Assembly (NCBI GenBank): GCA_945919795.1
Contig: CAMEJJ010000007.1
Coordinates: forward strand, 1-64,000
Direction: 5' to 3'
Origin: an uncultured Lachnospiraceae bacterium
GTDB taxonomy: Bacteria; Bacillota; Clostridia; Lachnospirales; Lachnospiraceae
DNA length: 64,000 nt
Below are positions 1-9,460 of the stretch, one piece after another (the first letter of the stretch is position 1; every line of letters begins with the position of its first letter). Both the position numbers and the translations under genes were made by a program. Below the pieces are notes generated by a model. It was not told the origin of the DNA. It saw nothing but the letters and a program-made list of their open reading frames with translations, and ran no database searches.

Positions 1-12
1 TAAGAAAGTTTG

Positions 13-54
13 AAAAAAGAGTTTGAAGAATAATACATTCTCCAAGCTCTTTTT
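13..54. terminator. Probable bidirectional intrinsic terminator downstream of hsp20
   Basis: AAAAAAGAGTTTGAAGAAT-aat-ACATTCTCCAAGCTCTTTTTT inverted repeat with flanking A/T tracts. Confidence 0.6.
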
Positions 55-82
55 TCATACAATTAATTCCCAGAATCGGATT

Positions 83-562
83 TTATCCTTCAATCGGAAT
101 GTATTTTTGGTTTTCTATCTGCTGTACTTCTTTCTTTGGAACAGACAGTGTCAAAATACCGTGTTGAAAACTTGCTTTGATATCATTCTGTGTCAACGCA
201 TCACCGACATAAAAACTTCTGCTGCAGGAGCCGCTGTAACGTTCACGCCTTATATATCTTCCGCTCTTTTGTTCTTCTTCCGGTTTTGCTTCATTATTGT
301 CAAATTCTTTGGAAGCACTGATTGTCAGGTATCCCTGATCTAACTCTACAGTCACATCTTCTTTCTTAAATCCCGGAAGATCAATTTCCAATTCATATCC
401 GGTATCCGTTTCCCTGATATCTGTGTTCATAATATTTTTTTCTCTTTGACCGTAAACCTTCTTTTCCAAATTTTTGAATTCGCGATCAAAATCTCTCCAT
501 GGATCATAATAAAAACGATCAAATAAATCAAAGTTATCGTTGAATAAACCAGGTGCTAACAT
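83..562 (-). CDS. Hsp20/alpha-crystallin family small heat shock protein
   Basis: 159 aa; ETDTGYELEIDLPGFKKEDVTVELDQGYLTISA and GILTLSVPKKE alpha-crystallin motifs; CIRCE upstream. Confidence 0.93.
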   Translation of the reverse strand: MLAPGLFNDNFDLFDRFYYDPWRDFDREFKNLEKKVYGQREKNIMNTDIRETDTGYELEIDLPGFKKEDVTVELDQGYLTISASKEFDNNEAKPEEEQKSGRYIRRERYSGSCSRSFYVGDALTQNDIKASFQHGILTLSVPKKEVQQIENQKYIPIEG

Positions 563-680
563 AAGTCATCCTTCCTTTCTTTTATTTGAACTTAACATAC
601 ACCATTAACAACTTTGAACCTGGAATGTTTGGGAACTTTTGTTCCTTTTCTTACGTTCTGATAATGTTATAACACTGTTA

Positions 681-707
681 TTAGCACTCGTCAATAGCGA
701 GTGCTAA
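681..707 (-). promoter_or_regulatory. CIRCE element (HrcA operator), perfect consensus
   Basis: TTAGCACTC-gtcaatagc-GAGTGCTAA, N9 spacer, upstream of hsp20. Confidence 0.95.
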
Positions 708-821
708 TAATTTTTCTAAAATATTTCTAAACAAAAAATAAACCTCTTTTCGGATTTGTGTCCCCACCATGTATAAACAAAAAGCGCGATATATGGGGTC
801 TGCAGAACGATTAAGCAGAGA

Positions 822-2228
822 CTATAAAAGAAAGCGCAGATATGGGTCAAGTATTTTGATTATCCAACGTTGCAGTCGTATCGCAATGGGAACTTCTCGG
901 GCAAATAGTTTCTCCATTTCCCCATTTTTTAAAACTGCCGGTTCTGCGGACTTCTGATAATATTCCATTGCCGCCCGAAGCTGACTATTTAATTCCTCAC
1001 TATCGATGACCAACATCGTTTCCGTATCCTGATAAGCACTTTTTATATCCATATTAAAAGAACCTATCACGGAAATATGGTCATCAATTGCAATACATTT
1101 ACTGTGATAAGAACGCTCTCCTTCATATTCTGATACTCTTAAACCCGTGGCAAGAATTTCTTCCTTGTGCAAAAGATAATCAACCGATCCAAACGGATTT
1201 CCGTTATTTGCCGCTGAATTTGTCATAAGATAAACATCCGCATCCCCATCACACACTTTTTGTATCATCTCATACATATCCTGATTGAAAATCACATATG
1301 GCGTATGAATCGTAATATTATCCTCTGCTTCTTTCATCAAGGCACACAGTCCGTAAAACACCTGTGGTTCTTTTGCATAAAGTCCTGTCTGCCCGGACAA
1401 CAAAGAAATTTTCTTTGTCGCAACCGTAACAGTTTCATAATCCATCATTTCAAACCAATCCGGATGTTCTTTTTTCATGGTTGCATAGATTTGTCTAAGT
1501 TCCTGATCTGCCCGTCTGACACTTGGCTGACAGTTATCCAAGACATTCTTGTCATGCCATGATTTACAACATTCAAGCTCCCATAAACGATCAAAATATT
1601 CCAAAACTTCATAAACAGAGCTTTCTTTCCCTCCTGTATTATAAACAAGAACATCCGTATCATAATTTTTATAACAATCTTGGTCTCCCAGAAAATAGTC
1701 AAAGGTATTTCTTCCACCAACCAGATAAACCCGTTCATCTGCGACAATACATTTATCATGTAATCTGCTCATTCCTTTCCAAGGCAGAAACAGATTGGCC
1801 TTATTGTATATTTTTATTTCTACATTTTCATGTTTTGCCAGATTAATAAAATATGGGTTTCCCTCCATATTAATCCATGAATTAAACCCATCTGCCAATA
1901 TCTGTATTTGTACGCCTCTGTCGGCTGCTTCCAATAAAGCAGCCAGCATTTGTTTTCCGGAAGTATCTGCCGCAAATGAAAAAGTGGATAACACAATCCG
2001 ATCCTGCGCCTGATCAATCAATCGGATGCGTTCTTTTAGAGCCTCTCCATTGTCAATAATAATTTTTGCCCGATCCGTTCCTTCTTCGGTACCGTAATAA
2101 TCTTTCACAGAAAAATTTTGTTTATATTCTTCACTTACCTCAGGATTTTTTCGGTATGGAAGAGTTCCGCCAATCAAAATATAGCAAAGAAGAAACAGCA
2201 CCAGAACTAAGATATACCTAGTCTTCAT
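822..2228 (-). CDS. Phospholipase D-like / cardiolipin synthase-like protein
   Basis: Two HKD motifs (HDKCIVADERVYLVGGRN, HSKCIAIDDHISVIGSFN); start moved to the internal ATG (MKTRYI), overlapping the upstream stop by 11 nt. Confidence 0.85.
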   Translation of the reverse strand: MKTRYILVLVLFLLCYILIGGTLPYRKNPEVSEEYKQNFSVKDYYGTEEGTDRAKIIIDNGEALKERIRLIDQAQDRIVLSTFSFAADTSGKQMLAALLEAADRGVQIQILADGFNSWINMEGNPYFINLAKHENVEIKIYNKANLFLPWKGMSRLHDKCIVADERVYLVGGRNTFDYFLGDQDCYKNYDTDVLVYNTGGKESSVYEVLEYFDRLWELECCKSWHDKNVLDNCQPSVRRADQELRQIYATMKKEHPDWFEMMDYETVTVATKKISLLSGQTGLYAKEPQVFYGLCALMKEAEDNITIHTPYVIFNQDMYEMIQKVCDGDADVYLMTNSAANNGNPFGSVDYLLHKEEILATGLRVSEYEGERSYHSKCIAIDDHISVIGSFNMDIKSAYQDTETMLVIDSEELNSQLRAAMEYYQKSAEPAVLKNGEMEKLFAREVPIAIRLQRWIIKILDPYLRFLL

Positions 2229-2841
2229 CCCTTTTTTCTCCTTTCCACAATAAGACATGAAATCTTATATATTTTATCCAGGAAATCACCATCACAATCA
2301 TCATGACGACAATCAGAAGTGTTCCTATAAAATAAGAAAGATGTGGAAATAACAATAAAATGAAACAACCGATATCATTGATAGCTGTGCTCAGTTTCCC
2401 ATAACTCTGTGCTCCCATAACAACTTTTTTTCGACGAATCAGCAATAAGCCCATCACTACCATATAGATTTCTTTGATTAGAAACAGCATCAAAAAATAC
2501 AACATAGCCGGATATCTCCATGTGATGACCAGGGCAAGTGCCGCCTGTGTCAGTTTATCCGCAACAGGATCCAATGCTTTTCCAAAATCAGAAACCATAT
2601 CTAACTTTCTCGCTATTTTCCCATCCACTAAATCTGATAAATAAGAAAGCGCCAATACAAAAAAAGCAATTACATAATCTCCCACACTTTCGGCATGAGT
2701 ATATAAAAACAAAAAAAGCGGGAGAAGCAAAATTCTAAAATATCCCAACAGATTTGGAATATTAAAATAAACACTTCTCCGCATTTTATCTATGATACGT
2801 TTCATCTTCATTCTCTCCTTGAATTTTAAACACACCGTCAA
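2218..2841 (-). CDS. CDP-alcohol phosphatidyltransferase family (PgsA-like)
   Basis: SDLVDGKIARKLDMVSDFGKALDPVADK matches the CDP-OH-P signature; multiple TM segments; likely start at an internal Met. Confidence 0.85.
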   Translation of the reverse strand: MTVCLKFKERMKMKRIIDKMRRSVYFNIPNLLGYFRILLLPLFLFLYTHAESVGDYVIAFFVLALSYLSDLVDGKIARKLDMVSDFGKALDPVADKLTQAALALVITWRYPAMLYFLMLFLIKEIYMVVMGLLLIRRKKVVMGAQSYGKLSTAINDIGCFILLLFPHLSYFIGTLLIVVMMIVMVISWIKYIRFHVLLWKGEKRDED

Positions 2842-2930
2842 ATATTTTTGAGTTGAAAGACCATTGTAACACCCACTTGTGCCTGCTTCAAGAAAATCAA
2901 AAGAAAGAAAGTATTAATATTTGATAAAAA

Positions 2931-2955
2931 ACAGAGGTGTACAAGACACCTCTGT
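2931..2955 (-). terminator. Intrinsic terminator-like hairpin
   Basis: ACAGAGGTGT-acaag-ACACCTCTGT. Confidence 0.6.
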
Positions 2956-2961
2956 TCACCC

Positions 2962-3978
2962 CTACAAAAGCACATCGATAACTGCAGACGGCATTTCGCA
3001 AACCATCCCATTCGGATTTATACTTTCACATGGACTTTCATAAGTACTTCCGAATGTATTATTCATAACCGTTGTCGAATCCTGCTTTTCCAGATATTTA
3101 AAATACGCTTTTAGATATTCATTATCTGCCTTCACAATCTCTTTCATTTCCCTGTTGCGGTGTTTGATTTTCATTTCTTTTAAATCAGCCGGATCCATAT
3201 CTCTTTTTGCCGCAAGTAATGAATCGTTTAATTCATCTATTCCCAATTCAGACATTAGATTCTGCAACTCTTCACTCATTTCATGAAATAACTCCTGCGA
3301 AAGATCTTCCAGAACGCTCGCATTCATTTCCGAGATAGTAATAGGCTCTATCGTTTGTTCAGTTAGTAATTCTTCTTGCTGAAATTCTTCTTGTTGAATA
3401 TCCTCATGTTGCAATTCTTCTCTTTCCAATTCATCTATGGATGTTCGGTCTTTTTCCTGCTCTTCTTCTGTCCGTTCGTCTGATATCTGGCTATCTGCAC
3501 AAAGACCTCCGCAGGCCTTTGCCATCTCTTCTTCCTCTAAATGCTTCACCTTTTTTCGGGCAATCCGCTCCATTGCTTTCGCATGCACAATTGCAGCATC
3601 GATTTCTTCTGAATCATACTTTCCACTCTGCTTTTCCCTCTTCAACCGAAGGACCTCTCTTTTCGCCTGACTGACAACCTGTCTTGCCATAGCTAACGTT
3701 TTACTTCGCATAATTTTAGAAGAAATGTCTTTATAGTGATACTTCAATTTTTTGAGTTTTCCTGATACATCCTTTGACTTTGTTCTCTGTGTTCGTAGCA
3801 ATTCACTATACTTCTGCATATTTGACATATAGGAATCAAAAAAAGAATTCGTATTTGCCTTTTCAGTCTGCCTGCTATAGGAAGTCATTCCGCATTGTTT
3901 CTGCGTTTTGTTCTCTGTGGTATAAAAAGGATTTGATTTTTTTACATATGGATTTTTAAATAAACCAACTGCGTTCAT
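2962..3978 (-). CDS. Hypothetical coiled-coil, Glu-rich protein
   Basis: Start MNAVGLFKNPYVKKSNPF preceded by GAGGAGGG; Glu/Gln-rich repeats QHEDIQQEEFQQEEL. Confidence 0.75.
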   Translation of the reverse strand: MNAVGLFKNPYVKKSNPFYTTENKTQKQCGMTSYSRQTEKANTNSFFDSYMSNMQKYSELLRTQRTKSKDVSGKLKKLKYHYKDISSKIMRSKTLAMARQVVSQAKREVLRLKREKQSGKYDSEEIDAAIVHAKAMERIARKKVKHLEEEEMAKACGGLCADSQISDERTEEEQEKDRTSIDELEREELQHEDIQQEEFQQEELLTEQTIEPITISEMNASVLEDLSQELFHEMSEELQNLMSELGIDELNDSLLAAKRDMDPADLKEMKIKHRNREMKEIVKADNEYLKAYFKYLEKQDSTTVMNNTFGSTYESPCESINPNGMVCEMPSAVIDVLL

Positions 3979-4008
3979 ATGTAACCCTCCTCTTTTTCTA
4001 CTCATATT

Positions 4009-4112
4009 CTCTAAAATCAATAGTTTGTTCAGCTCTGCTGTTACTATCCTCTGAAATCGATAGTTTGTCCGGCTCTGCTGTTACTATCCTCTGAAATCGA
4101 TATTTTGTCCGA
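4009..4112. repeat. 40-bp tandem repeat, about 2.6 copies, duplicating the 3' end of the adjacent gene
   Basis: CTCTGCTGTTACTATCCTCTGAAATCGATA(G/T)TTTGTCC at 4033 and 4073, with a degenerate third copy at ~4010. Confidence 0.9.
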
Positions 4113-4986
4113 CCTTACTTTCGCTTTCCGTCATGACACTTTCCAAAGAGTTAGCATATGCATACTTTGCCACCATAGAAACCAAGGCATCCACCGAGTC
4201 AGATTTAAACTCAACATATTCCTTGTTTTCTATTGCGTCTTCTACTGTACTTTCTGCTTTGTCTTCCGTTTTGCTTTCAATCTTATCTGCCGTCTTGTTT
4301 TCTTTCAGTTTTTCAAGTCGCTCTTTTATAGCTTCTTTCTCTGCTTTTTTCTTTTCTTTCAGCTTTGCGGCTTTTTTCTCCGCCTGCTTTTTCTCAAGGA
4401 TTTTTGCCTGCTGTTCATTTGCCTTTTCAATGGTAGCAAAAAATGAGGTCTTTCCGTCAGAAGAAACACTCATACCAAAATTCTTAACATTTGCCCCACT
4501 GCTCACAAGACTATTCTTTGCTTCCTGCAATTTTATTTGCGACATGGCTATGATGCCCTCATATTTTTTCCTATAAGCTTCATCCGTTGCCATTCTTTCC
4601 AGTTTTTCATCATCAATTAATACAACCGGTTTATTCGCATTCCCGTAAGCAGCGGCATTTGCTGCCACCTGGGATTTCATATCTTTACTGACCAGGATGA
4701 AGTCCATGCCATGAAATTTACTTTTCAATTTGTCATAATAATCCTTTGCCTGATCAGAGAGCGATACATCTCCTATTACCGTTCCATACCCTGCCTTTGT
4801 TGTGGGAACAAGCGGACTATTCATCTTTATCGGTTTCCACTCAGATACTTCTACTTCGCCATTACTTTTCGCAGTAGTAGTACTTTGTTCCGTTTCCGAA
4901 CTTTTTTTCGTTTTGTCTGTCTGATAATTGTTGTAAATCTGATTTGTCTGTTGATAACTTGAAACTCCATAGAAATTACTTGTCAT
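4084..4986 (-). CDS. DUF6033-like hypothetical protein
   Basis: Resembles the family around MDFILVSKDMKSQVAANAAAYGNANKPVVLIDDEKLERMATDEAYRKKYEG; likely start MTSNFYG with AAAGGAG RBS. Confidence 0.6.
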   Translation of the reverse strand: MTSNFYGVSSYQQTNQIYNNYQTDKTKKSSETEQSTTTAKSNGEVEVSEWKPIKMNSPLVPTTKAGYGTVIGDVSLSDQAKDYYDKLKSKFHGMDFILVSKDMKSQVAANAAAYGNANKPVVLIDDEKLERMATDEAYRKKYEGIIAMSQIKLQEAKNSLVSSGANVKNFGMSVSSDGKTSFFATIEKANEQQAKILEKKQAEKKAAKLKEKKKAEKEAIKERLEKLKENKTADKIESKTEDKAESTVEDAIENKEYVEFKSDSVDALVSMVAKYAYANSLESVMTESESKVGQNIDFRG

Positions 4987-5129
4987 AATCATCTGCTCCT
5001 TTCATAAAACGCCCATGCGAGTAACATGTTGCCCTGCATATTTTGCATAGTACACTTTCATCAAGGATAAAATGATTCATATAAATGCCAAATTCTTTCT
5101 GACACCTACATCAATATATAACAAGTTAA

Positions 5130-5262
5130 AAAGACTATCTGATATCAGATAGATAGAAAAGAAAACCGTTTTCACTTCATCCTTGAAGTATTTGCGTTTC
5201 AAATCCTTTTGAAACGAATCATTCTTTAAGAACAATATCGGCTTAACGTTTCATATAGTTTA
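5130..5262 (-). promoter_or_regulatory. Sigma-D (sigma-28) type promoter and structured leader with two GGA-loop hairpins and a terminator-like palindrome
   Basis: Minus strand TAAA-N16-GCCGATAT (5262..5235); GTTTCAAA-AGGA-TTTGAAAC (5215..5196); ACTTCA-AGGA-TGAAGT (5189..5174); CTATCTGATATCAGATAG-TCTTTTT (5152..~5128). Confidence 0.7.
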
Positions 5263-5321
5263 TAGCATTTTAAAATTTTCCCTATCTAGCTTGTCCGTCC
5301 CTGCTTTATTAGGGTAGTTGT

Positions 5322-6383
5322 TTACCAGTATTGTTCTACTTTTGCTTTTGCTTCCGATTCATTAAAACCATATATTGCCATTACCTGTTCAACAGCATCA
5401 ATCATGGCACCATGTCTTTCTTTCCAGTAAGCTGTTACTCCGGCAATTGCTTTTTCAATTTGAAATGTGGTAACGCTCTTGGTTACTTCTTTAGTTACTT
5501 CTTTGGTTACTTCTTTAGTTACTTCTTTAGTTACTTCTTTGGTTACTTCCTCTTTTACACGGTCTGCCACTTCTTTTCCGTATGCAATTTTTTCTTCATA
5601 AATAATACGTCCAACTTTTGTCATTTCCAGTCTCCTCCTTATCTCTTCGGCTACTTCTTCATCAATAATCTTATCCGTAAAACTCAAAACCCCTGCAAAT
5701 AAAAATCGCTGTGTATTCTGCTCTTCAATGCTTTTAATCAACTCGACCATTTTCTTTGCTGCCTCTTTCTGTCGTTCTTTCCCACGATACGCCAGGGGTA
5801 GAATAATCATTTTCATCTGGTCTTCTTCATCCAGCGGTTGTTTTTCTTCCACTTTTTTTAATATTCTCTGATACTCTGCATCTGCATCAATCTCAATCAG
5901 AAATGCTTCCTCTGTAATCAACTGCACCGCTCCAGCCTGTAATGTCGGCTCCGTTGTCCCTCTCCGTACATCCGCAGTATAAATGATAATAATCCGGATT
6001 TTTACTTTCCGTAAATCAACTTTATCCTTTATAAGCCTGCGAAGTACACGTAATACATATCCAAGATATTTTACTTTATTAATATACCGATACCGGCTTT
6101 CATAATCAATGATTGCATAACTTCCGTCCTCCAAAAGGAAAATGTTATCAATCCGCAATTCGTTCAACTCAAGTGACGGTAAATTCGTCGGCATGACATC
6201 CAGTACCTTAGGAATATCCAACCCATAAACATGCAACGATTTTTCCTTCATGGCTTCTCCGAAGATTTTGGAAACGATATCCTTATTTTGATATGCAATA
6301 GCTGTTTTATCCACTTTGGGAGCAGCACGTTTTTTATTCTGTTTGCCTCTTTTCTTTCTTCTGTTTTGTTCTTTTCCATCCAT
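5322..6383 (-). CDS. Rpn/PD-(D/E)XK nuclease-like protein
   Basis: NELRIDNIFLLEDGSYAIIDYESRYRYINKVKYLGYVLRVLRRL pattern typical of clostridial Rpn-like proteins; C-terminal (EVTK)n tract. Confidence 0.55.
   Translation of the reverse strand: MDGKEQNRRKKRGKQNKKRAAPKVDKTAIAYQNKDIVSKIFGEAMKEKSLHVYGLDIPKVLDVMPTNLPSLELNELRIDNIFLLEDGSYAIIDYESRYRYINKVKYLGYVLRVLRRLIKDKVDLRKVKIRIIIIYTADVRRGTTEPTLQAGAVQLITEEAFLIEIDADAEYQRILKKVEEKQPLDEEDQMKMIILPLAYRGKERQKEAAKKMVELIKSIEEQNTQRFLFAGVLSFTDKIIDEEVAEEIRRRLEMTKVGRIIYEEKIAYGKEVADRVKEEVTKEVTKEVTKEVTKEVTKEVTKSVTTFQIEKAIAGVTAYWKERHGAMIDAVEQVMAIYGFNESEAKAKVEQYW
5478..5549. repeat. 12-bp in-frame microrepeat x6 encoding EVTK
   Basis: tttrgttacttc repeated six times within 5322..6383. 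Confidence 0.95.
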
Positions 6384-6676
6384 AAAATGTCCTCCTTAGC
6401 CTGCAGGAAGCAATCAATTTATAGATGAAACTTTCTCTCATTTCGAAACTTCCTGCCATATTCATAAAAATTGTGAATCTAAAGCACGAATTGTTTCGAT
6501 GGGCATACGCCCGAGATATCAGAATGATATAGATATATCTGTAAAAGATACAGATAAAAAGAAACTTATGCTTTGTAATGAATAACATAGCACAAGTTTC
6601 TTCACAGTTCAACTATAATCGTTATTTCGTTTTTACTTTATAATTATCATTTTTACTTATATCGTTAATTCATTTT

Positions 6677-8800
6677 CTACTTCATTTCATTCATTCCAAT
6701 GATAATCGTTCCGGGTAAGCTATCAGCAGAACTACTGCTATTCAGACTTTTATTTACCTGTTCCCACGTTATATCCGGATCATTTGTCAGAACAATATAC
6801 TGAACCGGATATTTTGCTGATGGATCCTGCCCTACAAGAACCAGTTTATACCTAACTACCATATCACCCTCAACAATGTATTGACCGTTTTCTTCTACGT
6901 AATCAACGCCCATGTTTTCATCACCGGGGTTTGCAACCATAGTACTAATGGGAATGATCTGCTGCATTTCTTCTTCCGCAACCTTTTCCGATTTGGATAT
7001 ATCAATGCTTTCCACCGGCAAAAAATCATTTTCACTTTCTACATCTTTTGTCCATCCAAAAGGAATCCATATTCCGGCTTCTCCCCATGGCCGTATCATC
7101 TTGATTACTCGTATCTGATTGTCTTCCATAAAGGTGATATGAAGTATTTTTTCATTCTCATTTTCACCATCTAAAACTTCTATCGGAATTTTTCTATCGT
7201 TTGGAAGCAGATTTAACAACTCTCTTGCCGCGGTATCCGGTGCAAATAAGTCCTTATACAATGTACTGCTGCTTAGCATTGCATTTTTATTTAATGCTTC
7301 ACCCACTCCATTTTTATTATAATCCATAAAGAACAAGCCGTCTCCATATGCCAAATCAAATTCGCTGCCAAGTACGATATTTTCATATTTATCCGTGCTT
7401 ATCGTTTTCACTATATTTTCTGTTGTCTCGCTATTCTTTTCGAATGTTATATTCTGTCTCCAGACCGTAACATGGGGATCAGAAGTTAATGCATAATAAT
7501 ATATAGTTGCAGCACTGTCACTTATTTTCCCAATACGATACCATTCGTCATTCCAAGGCCAGGGAGATGAAGCTCCAAATACGTATGTTCCATTCACATC
7601 TTCTATTTCTAAGATACTTCTGACATGATCCGAACTGTAATTGTAGATCGTTGCACCGTCTTTGTCACAGAATGCCTTGGCCCACATTTCCACAAACAAC
7701 CGGTTTTCATCAACATGATATTCGTGATCAACGGTTGCATAATTTTCATGAATTTCCTGTTCTTTTTCATTTGATGCAATCTCTTCAAGAGACAATGATT
7801 CTTCCGAGACACTTGTATTTGCATCAGTCGTCTCATTACGATTATTTTCTTCCAATTGGTCATGTTGCTTTGGATTGGTCATAAAACAGACTGCCACGAT
7901 AACCGTTATGAAAATCGAAACAAAAATCATCCAAAACGCCGGCTTTTTATAATTTAGGACAGACTTAACTCTATCCTTTACACTCACTTCACCAAATGCC
8001 ACGGGACAAGCAGATATCATTCTTCTTTGTGAACTGCAATCAAGCAGCACCTGACAATAGTTTGCTTTCCATTCCTTGTCTTTATCCTTCGTCACCTTTT
8101 CATCACAGGCATACTCAATATCTTTACATAGCATGATATAGGAGAGCCAGCAAAGCGGATGAAACCAATATACGGAAAGAAGCAGAAATCCAAGTGGTTT
8201 CCAGATATGGTCTCCTCTTTTTATATGCGTTTTCTCATGCTCAATCACACAGGCATATGCTTCATCATCCATCCCATCCGGCACATAAATACAGAGCTTT
8301 ATGATACCAAGAATAAACGGACTATCGATCGATTTACATTTCATGATTCCTCGATCCAAGGGCTCTGAATTTCTCACTCTGTTTTTAAGCAAAAAAAAGC
8401 TTACCAGTGCATATATCATGAATCCTACCACACCAATGATCCAAACATAGGAGAATAAGATAATAACTATCTGTATCGGATTTATGCTTGCAACTTCTTT
8501 TACTGCAAAATTATCAGCCAGTACCGGATTAATCACTGTATTTATGGATTGTATTCCGGAATCAATCTGTGGAATTTGCGCATATTCAAAATCTGCCGGT
8601 ATGGGCTTTGCACTTGGTATCAGACTAAAAATGCTCTCTATGCTAAAAGGAATGAAAAGTCTGATAGCAACCAATCCCCAAAGCAGGCAATTCATCCATT
8701 TTGGTGCCTTCTTAAACAATAATCGAAAGGCAATGACAGCCAGGATCATCCAACCGGCAACAAGAGCATTATTCAAAATCAAAATAAAAATTTTATCCAT
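6677..8800 (-). CDS. BlaR1/MecR1-type M56 family metallopeptidase with a large C-terminal sensor region
   Basis: ACVIEHEKTHIKRGDHIWK (HExxH) in an N-terminal multi-TM segment; paired with a BlaI homolog. Confidence 0.88.
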   Translation of the reverse strand: MDKIFILILNNALVAGWMILAVIAFRLLFKKAPKWMNCLLWGLVAIRLFIPFSIESIFSLIPSAKPIPADFEYAQIPQIDSGIQSINTVINPVLADNFAVKEVASINPIQIVIILFSYVWIIGVVGFMIYALVSFFLLKNRVRNSEPLDRGIMKCKSIDSPFILGIIKLCIYVPDGMDDEAYACVIEHEKTHIKRGDHIWKPLGFLLLSVYWFHPLCWLSYIMLCKDIEYACDEKVTKDKDKEWKANYCQVLLDCSSQRRMISACPVAFGEVSVKDRVKSVLNYKKPAFWMIFVSIFITVIVAVCFMTNPKQHDQLEENNRNETTDANTSVSEESLSLEEIASNEKEQEIHENYATVDHEYHVDENRLFVEMWAKAFCDKDGATIYNYSSDHVRSILEIEDVNGTYVFGASSPWPWNDEWYRIGKISDSAATIYYYALTSDPHVTVWRQNITFEKNSETTENIVKTISTDKYENIVLGSEFDLAYGDGLFFMDYNKNGVGEALNKNAMLSSSTLYKDLFAPDTAARELLNLLPNDRKIPIEVLDGENENEKILHITFMEDNQIRVIKMIRPWGEAGIWIPFGWTKDVESENDFLPVESIDISKSEKVAEEEMQQIIPISTMVANPGDENMGVDYVEENGQYIVEGDMVVRYKLVLVGQDPSAKYPVQYIVLTNDPDITWEQVNKSLNSSSSADSLPGTIIIGMNEMK

Positions 8801-8930
8801 ATTCTAACCCTTTCCAATCTGCTATCTACTGTCTTCTTTTTCTAGCTTCTTTTCTCTAGCTTTTTTTCTCCGACTTCTTTTCTACTCTTCTGACTTTTTT
8901 CATCTATCTTATTTCCCATGTCTGCTCTCC

Positions 8931-9311
8931 TCATATACTCTCCTCTGTTTGCCCTTCCCTAAAGTCATCAATCATTTTCTGAATTTCATCGACCTCTGAT
9001 TTGGAAAGTTTCTTATTTGATGCAAATGCAGCAATAAAAGCCGGAAGTGATCCATGAAACGAATCATCAACAATTTTCCTGCTCTGCATAGCATAAAATT
9101 CCTGTTTGGATATCAGAGATGTAACCGTTCCCTTTTCATTTTGAAATAATCCCTTATCAATGAGTCTCCTTAAAACCGTATGCGTGGTTGTTCTTTTCCA
9201 CTCAAACTCAACTGCCGCCATTTTCACAAGCTCAGATGATGATACCGGCTCATTCTTCCAAATCATTTCTGCAAATTTGGTTTCTATGTTTCCAAGTTGT
9301 ATTTCTGCCAT
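8931..9311 (-). CDS. BlaI/MecI/CopY family transcriptional repressor
   Basis: LGNIETKFAEMIWKNEPVSSSELVKMAAVEFEWKRTTTHTVLRRLIDKGLF. Confidence 0.93.
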   Translation of the reverse strand: MAEIQLGNIETKFAEMIWKNEPVSSSELVKMAAVEFEWKRTTTHTVLRRLIDKGLFQNEKGTVTSLISKQEFYAMQSRKIVDDSFHGSLPAFIAAFASNKKLSKSEVDEIQKMIDDFREGQTEESI

Positions 9312-9328
9312 TTTGTTTCCTCCTTGCA

Positions 9329-9370
9329 GACTACATTTTGTAGTCTAACATAAGACTACTATTTGTAGTC
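9329..9370. promoter_or_regulatory. Two BlaI-type operator palindromes
   Basis: GACTACATTTTGTAGTC (9329-9345) and GACTACTATTTGTAGTC (9354-9370), 25 bp centre to centre, just upstream of the blaI-like gene. Confidence 0.88.
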
Positions 9371-9460
9371 TCGTTTGTCAAGTGTTATTGCACTTTTTAT
9401 TGCTAATCATTGTTTATCTTTTTTATTATATACCCAATCAACTATCATTTCCGGCATTGG

